Source of the DNA: Cutaneotrichosporon cavernicola
Taxonomy: Eukaryota > Basidiomycota > Tremellomycetes > Trichosporonales > Trichosporonaceae
Direction: 5' to 3'
Length of the DNA stretch: 64,000 nucleotides
NCBI RefSeq assembly: GCF_030864355.1
Contig: NC_083394.1
Span: forward strand, 1,178,001 to 1,242,000
Shown here one piece after another: positions 1 through 9,583 of this stretch; the first letter of the stretch is position 1; the number at the start of each line of letters is the position of its first letter. A model generated the notes under the pieces. That model ran no database searches, was not told the DNA's origin, and saw only the letters and a list, made by a program, of their open reading frames with translations. Made by a program: the position numbers and the translations under genes.

Positions 1-1099
1 AGAGTACGCGTGTGGAAGGACCACAGGCCCACGCGCCGGCAGCAGATGCGGCACGATACTATGTCCGTTGGCGTTCCATGCGCGAGCACATGGTCGGTCG
101 GGAAGGTGGGGTCATAAGGAAACCAGCCGAAGAGGGCGAGGGCGGCCGCGAGCGTCTCCTTCGGCTCGGGTGATCTGGGACCCGTACGGTTCTCGGACTC
201 GGGGTCGGGCGGGAGTGCGGGAAGGTGCCTCCGTAGCGCAGTTGCGAGGTGGTCAATTTCGGCATTGGAGGAAGGCGACGTCCATTGTGGTGCGATAGGA
301 CCGGCAAGAGTCTGCTGTGCAAGTGCGCGGGCTAATGAGCCGAGGCTAGCGGCCGTCAGGGGATGGAGAATGCGTCTCAGCTCTGAGAAGAGTTCGGGGG
401 GCGAGGATGTGATCCGCCATGCGCAACCCGCATTGTGGCGCGACGAAAGGGTGGCCGCGAGGCGGCGGACCACGCCATCGCGCACGGCATGCCGGAGGTC
501 TGCCAAGCCGCTGACACCCCATGTCGCTCCACAGGTCCGAGAACATGCCAATGCGTCAGTGCCGGCACTGATCCAGCCGTGGAGCGCACAGGCGAGGGGC
601 CCTATTTCGGGGGGAACGGGTGAGAGACCAGCCGCGCCAAAGGTGCGTAGTCGTGCGAGGAGGGGGAGTGGTGAGAAAGGGAGGTAGGCGTTTACTGGTG
701 GGAGTGAGGGAAGGGGCGCCGTCGAGGGGAAGACGAATGGCTCGCGCGCGCGGCCCGGAAAGAGTCGGCGCTTCGTCGGTATCTGTGGCAGTGACACGAG
801 GGCCGCGAGCTCGGAGAGGAGGGCGGGCTAGTGTCAGCTCGCTCACAGTGTACACGCACAAGGTCGAACCCGTCTGTTATCTTCGGCGCTGCGTCCTGGT
901 ATCAGCTTGTTATTCTCGGTGAGAGACGTACCTCGTCGTCGCTGTCCCATTCCGAGCCGGCGTACATCATCCCAAAAGCGTCATGGAGGTCGGCTACGAG
1001 CTCTGCGTCAAGCGCTTTCTCGGCGGGCATGTGAGTGGGATTCGCCTCTATCGCAGGCGGTTGGGGCGCGGCCACCGCGTCTGGGATCTCCATGGCCAT
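1..1099 (-). CDS. C3HC zinc-finger protein, Rsm1/NIPA (ZC3HC1)-like, partial
   Basis: The coding sequence starts at 1099, splices 931-828 (GTACGT donor, CTGAC branch, TAG acceptor, phase 0) and stays open from 827 to the window edge, so the C-terminus is missing. Exon 1 gives 56 acidic residues. Exon 2 carries the zf-C3HC signature: LARLRTFG, then PLACALHGW, then a CSRTC/CGATW pair, then an H-x4-C-x-W element (RHNAGCAWR). Further on comes the second half-domain typical of the family, with LFGWFP and a CRICCRRVGLW motif near the edge. Proteins of this family are nuclear: fission yeast Rsm1 acts in mRNA export and human NIPA/ZC3HC1 sits at the nuclear basket. The first pair here is C-x3-C where C-x2-C is usual. 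Family assignment is fairly sure; the exact role is inferred. Confidence 0.75.
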
Positions 1100-1673
1100 G
1101 TTGTTGATTATCCAAGTCGAACGCACATATCCACTCTCAAGCGTCATTCATCGTACCCAAGTTGGGGGTCGAATAAGGAATAAACCTCCACCTACGCAGC
1201 ACATAAATTGCCAACTCGAACCTCGACTTTTCTCCATCGCGCCTTCCTTCATCGACACGACCTCATGTTGTGTCGACCTCGGCACCTCAACCCCCCCAGT
1301 TTCTGGGGGGGAGCGGGTGACGGGCGCTAGAGTAAATTCGCTTTGTTTCGTTAACTCCGGACCTGTTACCCACGTCTGCGTTAGATAGTAGCATTGCGAC
1401 ATTCCCTCTGCATCTCTACATCTTGTGAGCTTGTGAGCTGGTCTTGCGCCATAACGGGGAAGAAGTGGCCGTATCGATCAACGTCAAGAGCCGAGCCGCC
1501 AGGAAAGGCGATGTGGTGCAGAGTTTGAAGCAGATTGGGCCGTGGATGACTTTTCTTTGGCCAACCCCCCAGGTCTGCAAAAACATGACAACGCCTCTTT
1601 TCTCAACTACAGTAGACATCAAGTAGTGCATGCACCAAGATATATAAAGTCCTGGCATACATAGTACACGCAC
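1100..1673. other. Intergenic region between two minus-strand genes
   Basis: No convincing gene is seen. The short open frames here start from non-ATG codons or look like chance frames. The stretch should hold the promoter of the C3HC gene on its left and the 3' end of the membrane-anchored protein gene on its right. A short C/G run lies near 1295-1310. Confidence 0.5.
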
Positions 1674-4600
1674 CTACGTGGGTGGCGCCCATTGTCTTAT
1701 CGTCCCTCCCAATCCCAATCCCAACGCATCGAGCAAATCAAACAAGCTGACGCCCCTTGGCGGGTGTTTCCCAAACGCCTCGAGGGCGGCAGGCAACCGT
1801 ACCCCCACAGCATAGCTGGGTGCAAACGGTCCGAACGGGTCGCTGCGTGCAAGGAAGGAGTATGATGTAGCGTACTCGAGCGTGACGCGGAACACGGCCC
1901 ACAGCATGAGCAGCTCGATCGTGACCCAGAGGAGCCATATGCCTCGCCGCCGCTGGGGAATGGGGAGGGGTTCGGGCTCCGGCTCCGGCTCTGGCTCGGG
2001 TACGGATTTAGTTGCTATGGCGGCGCGCCATGCGTCCTGCGCGGCTGAGACGCGTGAGCGCGCTTTCGCACTCGCCCGCGAGGCCGTGTCAAGCGCGTCC
2101 TGCGCTTCAGCGAGGCGTGTGCGTGACGCTGTTCGCGGTGTCACGGGGGTTGAGGGGGAGACGGGGCCTGGAGTGAAGGCTCGTTTTATGCGAGCTGTCC
2201 ACGACGTGTCTCCGTCCTCTGGTTCGTCTTTCGGCATCGCGCCGGGCGGGTGGGGTGTTCGGGGCTCGACGGGGCCTGGAGGGTTCGTGGCAGGCGAGCG
2301 TGTGTGCGGTCTTGGCGTGGCAGGCTCTGAGGGTTCCGGCTTGGTCTTCACCTCTTCAGCTTTCGCCTCCGGTGACGTGACCTGCTCAACAGCAGCTGGC
2401 GGCCCTTGAGCCGCCGGAAGCAGCACGCGCGCCGGATTGGGAGACGCGGCTGCCGTTCTCCGCCGCTTCGGGCTGAACGCCAAGCGGTGCACCGACACCT
2501 CGCTTCCTGTCGAGCTAGCACTGTCGTCGAGGCGTACCTCGTTTCTCAACCGCGACATGCGCGAGGGAATGTAGCGTGCAGGCGAGAACCAAGCGCCAGG
2601 GGGTCGTGGGGTCGGGAGTCCAGGTGCGGCAGGCCCAGTCGGGGGCGGTGTTGCCAACAAGCCCTGTTGAGAGGGCGCTGGCAGGCCCGAGATTGGCGGC
2701 GCAGGGAGGGGAGTGCTCGGTGGCAGACTGGGCGGGGGAAGCGGCGTACCCCACGCGCCAGGTGGTCGAGGTGTGCGGTTGTTCACTGCCGGTGCGCGGA
2801 CAGGGGTGCTGAAGGCTTCGGGCGTGATGAGGTGCTGCGGCGGTGAGCTTGGCGGCGAGGTCGACGGTGTTTCCTGCTGCTCCGGCTCCGTGGTGGTGTC
2901 CACCACCCCGTCCTCCTCAACTGCAGGCTCGTTGTCTAACACGTCCGGACTCCATCTCACTGAAGGCGAGGTGGGCGCAAAGCGCGACTCGAACCGCCCT
3001 CCCTTGAGCGCACTGCGTAGTGGCGTCGGGGCGACCGGTTCGTGTGCAGGTGCGGGCGTGGTGGCAGCGCGGAGGAGGCTGCGGTGGATGCCGGGCCGCT
3101 GGCGTGGCGGCGTGTCTGGCAGCGTGTCAGAGTCTGCAAGCGCGGGCGACTCCAAGGGTGGGGTGGGACCAGAGGTCTCGGGAGTTGGTGGGTTTAGCGC
3201 CGCGGCGGCGTTGAGCTCGAGCCAAGAATCGGATGTCGTGTCTGGTCCCTGGGGACCCCATTCGAGGTCATCAGTCGCGGCCTCGCTGCCTTCTGGTCCT
3301 TCGGGTTCAGGACGCCGCTCGGTTGTCTCCTCGTCCTGCCAGTCGAGCTGAGGTTGGCGCAGCGACAACAGTGGCTTCCCACGGGATTTCCGGAGAGACT
3401 GGCTCAGCGACGGGCGCGGCGGCGAGCTCTGTGGCAGTCCACCCAAGTCGTCAAAGTCGGATCTAGCGACAGAGATGTCACGCTCCTCCACTCTCTCATA
3501 TCGACGCGTAAAGCCGTTGTCATCCGATTCCTCGAACCGACGCATAGATTCGTGCTCATCCGACCGCTGGAACCGACGCGTCGAGTCGCGGGGCATAGCT
3601 GATGTCATAAGCGTCGAGTCCAACCTCGTCGACAGCTCCGCCAGTGTCGGACGGTGTCGCATGTCGAGCGACGAGTCGTCTCGCAGTCCAGACGGCAGAC
3701 CCTTCCACAGCGAGCCAAGCAGTGACGAGTCCTGCCGTGATGGCTCAGGACCCATGCTGCTGTCGTCCGAATCAGTCTCGACGCCCATCGACGCCTTGAG
3801 CGCGGCGTACCGCGCGTCAGCTGAAGACTCGCTGCGCTTCGAGGCTGACAGGCGGCGGGCGCGAGAGCCAACAGGCTCCCCGGGTCGGGGTTCAGGAGAC
3901 TTGGAGGAACGGAACATTTTTCGCCGAGCGACGAGCGCAGAGTTCTCCTCCTCGTCAGAACTCTCAGGACCTGGAACGGCTGGTAGCGACGTATCGGCGC
4001 TGTTCCTCCGGTGGTGCTCAAAGCTCGGTTCCTTTGGCGAGCGCTCAAAGCTGCGCTGTTGCTTGGGTGGCTGCTCGACGCTGCCAAGTTCCCGCGATGG
4101 TCTAGACCCGGCCGCAAACGAAGGCGAGGAGGTCGGAAGGCGCTGTGCGGTCGCAAACGTCATGGACGCAGTCTGGGATCGCGCGGTTGCAAAGCTCCTG
4201 GGTGCACTGGAGGAGCGCTCGGCAGTCGCGAATGTCGCCGATGCAGAGGCTGATGGCTCAGCTGTAGCGAATGTCCGAGACGCAGTGGGCGAGCTCTCGG
4301 CGGACAGAGACTTGCGCGAGCGCGACATGCTCATCTCTTCGGCAACGATTAACCTCGCTGCCGGGCCTCTGTTCAGGTCTATCGGGACACTTGAGTCCGA
4401 GCTCTCGATGCTCTCGTCTCTCCATCTCCACTCGGTCTCCTCAAGATCGTGCACGGGCTCGCGCGACTCGTCTAGGCCCGCTGCAAACGATGCGGACGAG
4501 TTGGGTGGCGTCGCGATTCGCCGATCGCGTCGTCTTGGCGGCTCGGGTTCTTCTAGTTCCACTTTGTACGCGCGCTCCTGGCCCTTTGGGGAGGGAGGGG

Positions 4601-5405
4601 CCTGGCGGCGCTGGGGAGGGGAGGGCTGGTAGAGCGGAATGACTCGGGGCGGGGGTGACAGCGAGGGAGAGCGAGGTGGGCGCGGTGGGGATTCGGGAGG
4701 AATGGAAGGGCGTGGACGCGCGTTCGGCGCCGCCTCGGACACGGACATTCGGCGACGCGGCTCCTCGGATAACGTGGCGCGCTGGCGTGTTTCATATGGC
4801 GTAGGGGGTGCGGTGCTCGCGATAAAGTTCTCGAGCGGCGTCGGCGCACTCTTCTCGAGCGTCTCACGGGGAAGGATACTTTGTTGTGCTTCATGCTCGG
4901 CCGCGGCGGCCGCAGCTGCGCGTAACGCGACAGCGCGCGAAGTGAGGCGGGGTGGCGGGCTCGCGCGCTTGGGGAGGGCAGCGAAACGGCGGGGTGGCGA
5001 CGCCTCTTCTTCTGGAACAGGTGGTGGGGGAGGGCCTGGAGCTTGAGGAGTTGGAGGGACCGGCTCGCGGCGCGGACGCGTATAGTGTATCCTCGGGGGT
5101 GGGCTGGACAGGCTGTCATCGCTCTCCTCCTTGGTGATGGGTCTGGGCTCGCGCGCGCGCGGGGTCGCGTCCCTGTCGTCGCGCCGATATGATGGTGTTG
5201 GACGAGCGGCGCGCATCTCGCCGTTCATCAAGTCCAAGAGAGCTCGGAGCTTGTCCGCCGGCGTTCCGACATTGCGGGTGGGTCGCGGTTGGGTTGGCTG
5301 GGCTGGGGTGTCGAAAGGGGGCGAGGCGCGCCCATGGGACTGCATGGACGACGAGGCTGAGCTGGTGAGGGAGGGAGTGCTTTGTGAGGGGCGGAGTGTG
5401 TCCAT
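1674..5405 (-). CDS. Large disordered protein with C-terminal membrane anchor, unknown function
   Basis: A single uninterrupted 1,243-codon frame starts from ATG at 5405. I do not recognise the family. The N-terminus has one compact predicted-helical motif (TPADKLRALLDLMNGEMRA, about residues 48-66). Most of the rest is Ser/Pro/Glu/Arg-rich and probably disordered. It contains about five 13-residue repeats with an [ST]F-A-T-A core near the middle, a Pro-Glu run, and several TPRPPGAW-type motifs in the last third. Residues about 1155-1186 form a hydrophobic segment (GIWLLWVTIELLMLWAVF) preceded by an Arg cluster. The remaining 57 residues are moderately hydrophobic. This suggests a tail-anchored or single-pass protein of the ER or nuclear envelope with a long cytoplasmic or nuclear region. 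The localisation is inference. The gene is divergent from the oxidoreductase on its right. Confidence 0.8.
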   Translation of the reverse strand: MDTLRPSQSTPSLTSSASSSMQSHGRASPPFDTPAQPTQPRPTRNVGTPADKLRALLDLMNGEMRAARPTPSYRRDDRDATPRAREPRPITKEESDDSLSSPPPRIHYTRPRREPVPPTPQAPGPPPPPVPEEEASPPRRFAALPKRASPPPRLTSRAVALRAAAAAAAEHEAQQSILPRETLEKSAPTPLENFIASTAPPTPYETRQRATLSEEPRRRMSVSEAAPNARPRPSIPPESPPRPPRSPSLSPPPRVIPLYQPSPPQRRQAPPSPKGQERAYKVELEEPEPPRRRDRRIATPPNSSASFAAGLDESREPVHDLEETEWRWRDESIESSDSSVPIDLNRGPAARLIVAEEMSMSRSRKSLSAESSPTASRTFATAEPSASASATFATAERSSSAPRSFATARSQTASMTFATAQRLPTSSPSFAAGSRPSRELGSVEQPPKQQRSFERSPKEPSFEHHRRNSADTSLPAVPGPESSDEEENSALVARRKMFRSSKSPEPRPGEPVGSRARRLSASKRSESSADARYAALKASMGVETDSDDSSMGPEPSRQDSSLLGSLWKGLPSGLRDDSSLDMRHRPTLAELSTRLDSTLMTSAMPRDSTRRFQRSDEHESMRRFEESDDNGFTRRYERVEERDISVARSDFDDLGGLPQSSPPRPSLSQSLRKSRGKPLLSLRQPQLDWQDEETTERRPEPEGPEGSEAATDDLEWGPQGPDTTSDSWLELNAAAALNPPTPETSGPTPPLESPALADSDTLPDTPPRQRPGIHRSLLRAATTPAPAHEPVAPTPLRSALKGGRFESRFAPTSPSVRWSPDVLDNEPAVEEDGVVDTTTEPEQQETPSTSPPSSPPQHLITPEAFSTPVRAPAVNNRTPRPPGAWGTPLPPPSLPPSTPLPAPPISGLPAPSQQGLLATPPPTGPAAPGLPTPRPPGAWFSPARYIPSRMSRLRNEVRLDDSASSTGSEVSVHRLAFSPKRRRTAAASPNPARVLLPAAQGPPAAVEQVTSPEAKAEEVKTKPEPSEPATPRPHTRSPATNPPGPVEPRTPHPPGAMPKDEPEDGDTSWTARIKRAFTPGPVSPSTPVTPRTASRTRLAEAQDALDTASRASAKARSRVSAAQDAWRAAIATKSVPEPEPEPEPEPLPIPQRRRGIWLLWVTIELLMLWAVFRVTLEYATSYSFLARSDPFGPFAPSYAVGVRLPAALEAFGKHPPRGVSLFDLLDALGLGLGGTIRQWAPPT

Positions 5406-5796
5406 TGGATTAGAGCATGGTCGTTTGATAAGAGTAGAGAGTAAATGAGTAGAGAGTAGAGAGAAGAGGGTATGAGTAGGTGACAGTCCGAACCAAACAG
5501 TGGCTCGCTGGACGCGATTGTTCTTGTGACATCGGAATTGTCTGGTTGTTTAGACGTCAACGCGGAGGCACTTTCACGTGGCAACACACAAAGGGTCACG
5601 TGATAATCCCTCGACCGAACGGTGAACTGCGGATTCTGGGTCTACCGGAATCTCAATCTCGGCGATGGTCCCGGATCATGTCTAACATCGGACAAAGCGC
5701 CGCTCAAACGTCATGCCAGACTGGCCAGTAATTCCCAAGTCTTAAGGACGAGGACATGCGGCATGCGCGCCCAACCTCTTGACCTCTTGACTGACA
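5406..5796. promoter_or_regulatory. Divergent promoter region with two CACGTG sites
   Basis: These 391 bp separate two divergent start codons. CACGTG hexamers lie at 5575-5580 and 5597-5602, the second inside TCACGTGA. Such E-boxes are typical bHLH (Cbf1-like) sites in fungi. A GAGTAGAGAGTA-type simple repeat lies at about 5433-5470. Function is inferred from motif and position. Confidence 0.45.
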
Positions 5797-7226
5797 ATGA
5801 CCTTTACTCTGCGCTGGGGAATCATCGCGACGGGCGGTATCTCAACCAAGTTCGCAGAGGTGCGCCCTCTCTTGACGGCGCTGACAGCAGGACCTCCTCG
5901 TTGACCCCTCCACACGGGGCTCGGACGTCGCGCACAAGATCGCGGCGGTAGGTTCGCGGTCGGTTGCCAGCGCACAGAAGTTTATCGACCGGCTGCGTAG
6001 CGACCCATCCCCGAACCAGTGGGGCGAGGATGGCTGGAATGCATGGGGACTGGGGAACGGTGTGCTCGACGGTGCCAAGGCGTACGGGTCATACGACGAG
6101 GTCTTCGCCGACCCCAACGTCGACGCAGTGTACATCGGCACGCCGCACACGTTCCACCACGCCAATGCCAAGGCTGCCCTGCTTGCTGGCAAGAACGTGC
6201 TGTGCGAGAAGCCGTTCACATTCGACCTCGAGGAGCTCGATGAGCTCATCGCTATCGCAAAGGAGAAGAAGCTCTTCCTCATGGAGTGAGACCAAGTCGG
6301 GACTTGCTGACCGCAGGGCCGTCTGGACCCGCTTCCACCCCATCGCGTATGCTCTCCAGGACCTCCTCAAGTCTGGACGCCTCGGCAAGATCAAGCGCAT
6401 GAGCGCGGATTTCAGCATGAATTATCAGCCTGACAGTGGGTTTGACCTAGTCTCCTGCCACTCCGCAGTCATTGACCCCAGCCCGGCCCGACTCTAACCG
6501 CATGATCGACCCCGAGCAGGGCGGCGGCTCACTCCTCGACCAGGGCCCGTACCCGAGCGTGTGGGCGATGCTCGCCCTGCACCAGCTCCCGTCCAACACG
6601 GACACTGACCCGCGCGTCGTTGCTTCGTATCAGAGGATCTATGAGCGCAGCGGCGTCGACGCGGCGAGCACCTGGGTTGTGAGCTGGAAGGGCTTGGCCG
6701 AAGCGACTCTCGTTACGGACATGACTGCGAGCGGGTACGACGACGCCTGTGTGGTCATTACGTGCGAGGACGCCGACGTAGCGATTGCTTGTGAGTACCA
6801 TGTCTCTGCAGCCGGCCGGGCCGCGCATCTCGGAAGCCGCTCTCTTCCTAGCTTACACCAGACCCACCTTGGCGCCCCGAGCGACTCACGATCGTTCCGC
6901 ACTCCAAGTACGAACCGGGAAACATCAGGGAACGCGAGGTCAAGGAGTACCCTACTGCCAAGGCTGGTGCGGGCATGCACTACGAAGCGGACGAAGTTGC
7001 ACGGTGTATCCGCGACGGCAAGACGCAGAGCGAGCGCATGCCTCTCGCCGAGAGCCGTATCACGCAGCGCTGGCTCGACGACGTGCGCAAGGCTGGCGGG
7101 ACTGTGCTCAAGACCGTAAGTCGACCGCCGGGCAGTAGGTGGCGTCCAGGCTTAGTGAGGCAGTGGTTAGATCCGTGATGTAGCACTTGTTTGATATTAC
7201 CGCTGCATGCGCCGCAGACCCTATGA
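5797..7226 (+). CDS. Gfo/Idh/MocA-family oxidoreductase (dihydrodiol dehydrogenase-like)
   Basis: Exons are 5797-5859, 5891-6285, 6317-6435, 6482-6790 and 6862-7115, then probably a three-codon exon ending at 7226, giving about 382 residues. Introns 1 and 2 are only 31 nt. The N-terminus LRWGIIATGGIS is a Rossmann NAD(P)-binding loop of the trans-1,2-dihydrobenzene-1,2-diol dehydrogenase type. It is followed by VYIGTPHTFHH and then GKNVLCEKP, the conserved EKP element whose Lys sits in the active site. The next exons give AVWTRFHP and the GGGSLLDQGPYP segment of the C-terminal substrate domain. Expected role: NAD(P)-dependent oxidation of a sugar, polyol or diol in the cytosol; the substrate is not predictable. 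The last splice is uncertain: reading through the donor at 7116 would stop at 7178 and give about 400 residues. The gene converges on the UBX gene. Confidence 0.85.
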
Positions 7227-7247
7227 CTGTGCCGTCTACGCTTACCT

Positions 7248-8787
7248 CTACACATTCGCCATGAGCACCGCGCTCGGCGTCAGACCATTGTCCTTGAGCG
7301 ACTTGTGCATGTCGTTGGGGCCAAAGACCTTGCGCGGGAACGTCATCGAGAACTTGACTGTGTCGACCGAGTACGCGAGGTTCTCCGAGCTGACGAACTC
7401 GGCAACATCGACGAGCGCTGGTGTCAGCAGGTGTCAATTTGTCAATATGCCAGAAACTCACTGCTTGTGCTGGGGAATGTCTTGATCAGCGGCGCGCCGC
7501 CAACGTGCAGACGGATCTGGAGGCGCGTCTGGGGTGCCTCGCTGCTCTTGCCCGCAGCCATGGCGGAGGGCTTGGGTGGCGCGTCGGCTGCGGTAGGCCC
7601 CGGTGGTGGTCTACCCTCGCGCGCAGCCTTCTCGGCGGCCGCCTTGGCTGCACGCTCGCGCTTGTCCGACTGCCGTCAGCTCGCGATTGCCTTACGAAAG
7701 CTCACTTCAATCTGCGCCTTCACGGCTGCCCGCGCCTTCTGATCGGCGATCTTGTCTGCGCGCTTGCGCGCAGCGTCGCGCTCAAGCTCCTTGGCCTCCA
7801 TCTCTTCCTTGATGCGACCCTGGTCCTGTCCAGCCTTGCGACGAAGGGCCTGGTGTCAGCTCATTCAAGTGGCCAAGCTCTCCTCAACTCACCTCATTCG
7901 CGCGCGAGGCCTTCTCGTCCTCCTTGAACTGCGCGGCGCGCTTGGCCGCAAGCAAGTCCTTGAGATGGGTCAGCTTTGCCGCCTTCTCCTCGGCCGTGAG
8001 AGGTTTGATCTGTCGTCAGTGGGTGTGTATTGGGGAGGCGGTTAGAAGGGAGAGGGGGTGGATGGAGGGGCAGGGAGAGGTGGTTTGGTGGAAGGAGAGA
8101 AGGGTGGGGCTGCAAACTGCCAGAGCCCCAAGAGTAACACAGCGAGCTGAGAAGCAGAGGACAAGCTCGCGGACCCAACACACACTCACCTCCTCCGTGC
8201 TCTCTTCAAAGTCCGTGTGTCCGCTCTTCTCAGCATGGAAGCTCGCCGTCGCCTGGGAGCGGAACGTCTTGCCGCACTCGGAGCACTTGATGCTCTTGGC
8301 TTCGCCTACGTCTGGGATGTTGGCCTCCTCGCCATGCTCCTCCGCGAGCTCCTCGGCCGTGGGAACGGACTCGTCGTTGTGAGCGAGGATATGGTCCATT
8401 GCGGGCTGGAGGCCGGCGTTCTTGGTCGCGCGGAGGGCCCCTGGTGTGAGCGAGTGGGTGGGTAGGAGGGGAGGGGGAGGGAGGGAGGGGGGGTGGGGGG
8501 AAGGAGGCGAAGCCAGGGAAGGTGGCGAAGGATGTGGTATGACGTGGCGATGTAGAGGCCGCATATGGCAGCTTACGTTCTCGGCAGTTGGAGCTAATGT
8601 CTCTGCAGCCTCTCGGACACCATCACCGTCACCACCTTCGTCGGCGCTCCCTTCATCGACCGCAACGAGGTCTTGGACCTAGCGCCGCAGCGACCTAGCT
8701 ATGACGGGAACATGCCAGCTGGAGGAACTCACACTCGACACGCGCCGCATCAAAGCCCATAGAAAGAAGCGTCTCCTTGTCCGACAT
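7248..8787 (-). CDS. UBA / C2H2 zinc finger / UBX-domain protein (SAKS1/UBXN1-like)
   Basis: Six exons: 8787-8733, 8440-8190, 8009-7893, 7849-7706, 7669-7462 and 7417-7248, giving 314 residues. The N-terminus (MSDKETLLSMGFDAARVE then WALRATKNAGLQPAMDHIL) is a UBA domain. A C2H2-type finger follows (IKCSECGKTF...H-x5-H). The middle is a long charged coiled coil rich in Ala/Lys/Glu. The C-terminus is a UBX domain (QTRLQIRLHVGG to LMANV) with the beta-grasp fold that binds Cdc48/p97. Proteins of this architecture link ubiquitylated clients to Cdc48. The UBA domain is split by a 292-nt intron that contains an exon-like open block at 8577-8678. The stop lies about 20 nt from the end of the convergent oxidoreductase. 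Confidence 0.9.
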
Positions 8788-8956
8788 GTTGATTTGTTGA
8801 GAGAGTGTTGATGACAAGGTGACAAGATGACAAGTTGTTAAGTACGCACGCGCGTCATGGCATTAACGGAGGTTACCGATCTCCGCTTACCTCCACCTCC
8901 ACTTCCAAGCTTGCAAGTCAAGTTGCCAAAGCGCTCATGTGTTCGGCATTCGACAT

Positions 8957-9567
8957 ATGCTCGCACGCACGCTCAGACGGATGAGCACACAGGCCAAGGC
9001 GGAGATGGCCGGAGCGGTTGGAGGAGAGGGGTTGGCGCCAAAACCTACCGGGCTGGTGATGCAGATCATCGTGCGACGTGACCTCATGACGGTGAGTCGC
9101 AAGTTGCTGATTCATTTCATTGAATAGCGGCTGTAATCTGGCTCTGCTGGCACGACATTCTGCAATCTGGGATAATCGCTCACAGTTGCTGACACCAGAC
9201 GCACGGCTGGCCCGTCGGGCCGCTCATGGCGCAAGCTGCACACGCTGCGTCTGCCGTGCAGCATCTTCACGCCGACCATCCCGACATGAAGCGATACCTT
9301 GCAGGCGACGACGGACAAGCATGGAAGATCATGCGCAAAGCGGTACTCGAAGTCGCGGACGAGGACGCGCTGCATCGCCTCCACTCCTCACTAGAAACGG
9401 CTGGCATTCCCCACCACTTATGGGTGGAAGAGCCGTTAGTCTCTCCACCGACATGGTAAGCTGATGTAAGGGAACACTTTCCGACCGCGCTTGCCATCGT
9501 TCCCAATAAACGTGGCAAGGCCCTTAAGCGCGCCCTCGACGAGGCGGGGGCTACGCTCTGGAAGTAA
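8957..9567 (+). CDS. Peptidyl-tRNA hydrolase of the Pth2/PTRHD1 family
   Basis: Exons 8957-9091, 9199-9434 and 9471-9567 give 155 residues. The second intron uses a GTTAGT donor and an AAG acceptor. The core begins with QIIVRRDLM and continues HGWPVGPLMAQAAHAA, the conserved Pth2 segment, and ends in TALAIVPNKRGKALKRAL. The pattern KRALDEAGATLWK at the C-terminus and the ALHRLHSSLETAGIPHHLWVE block resemble PTRHD1 more than classical Pth2. The first 20 residues (MLARTLRRMSTQAK) are basic and Ser/Thr-containing, which suggests a mitochondrial presequence, although a downstream Met in the same exon could give a cytosolic form. Family role: release of peptides from peptidyl-tRNA; activity of PTRHD1 members is less well established. 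Confidence 0.85.
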
Positions 9568-9583
9568 CACTCCAATGCATATT

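Noticed and set aside
7108..7461. 117-codon minus-strand frame overlapping the UBX 3' exons
   Set aside because: It begins inside an intron of the UBX gene and reads through its coding exons in the wrong frame.
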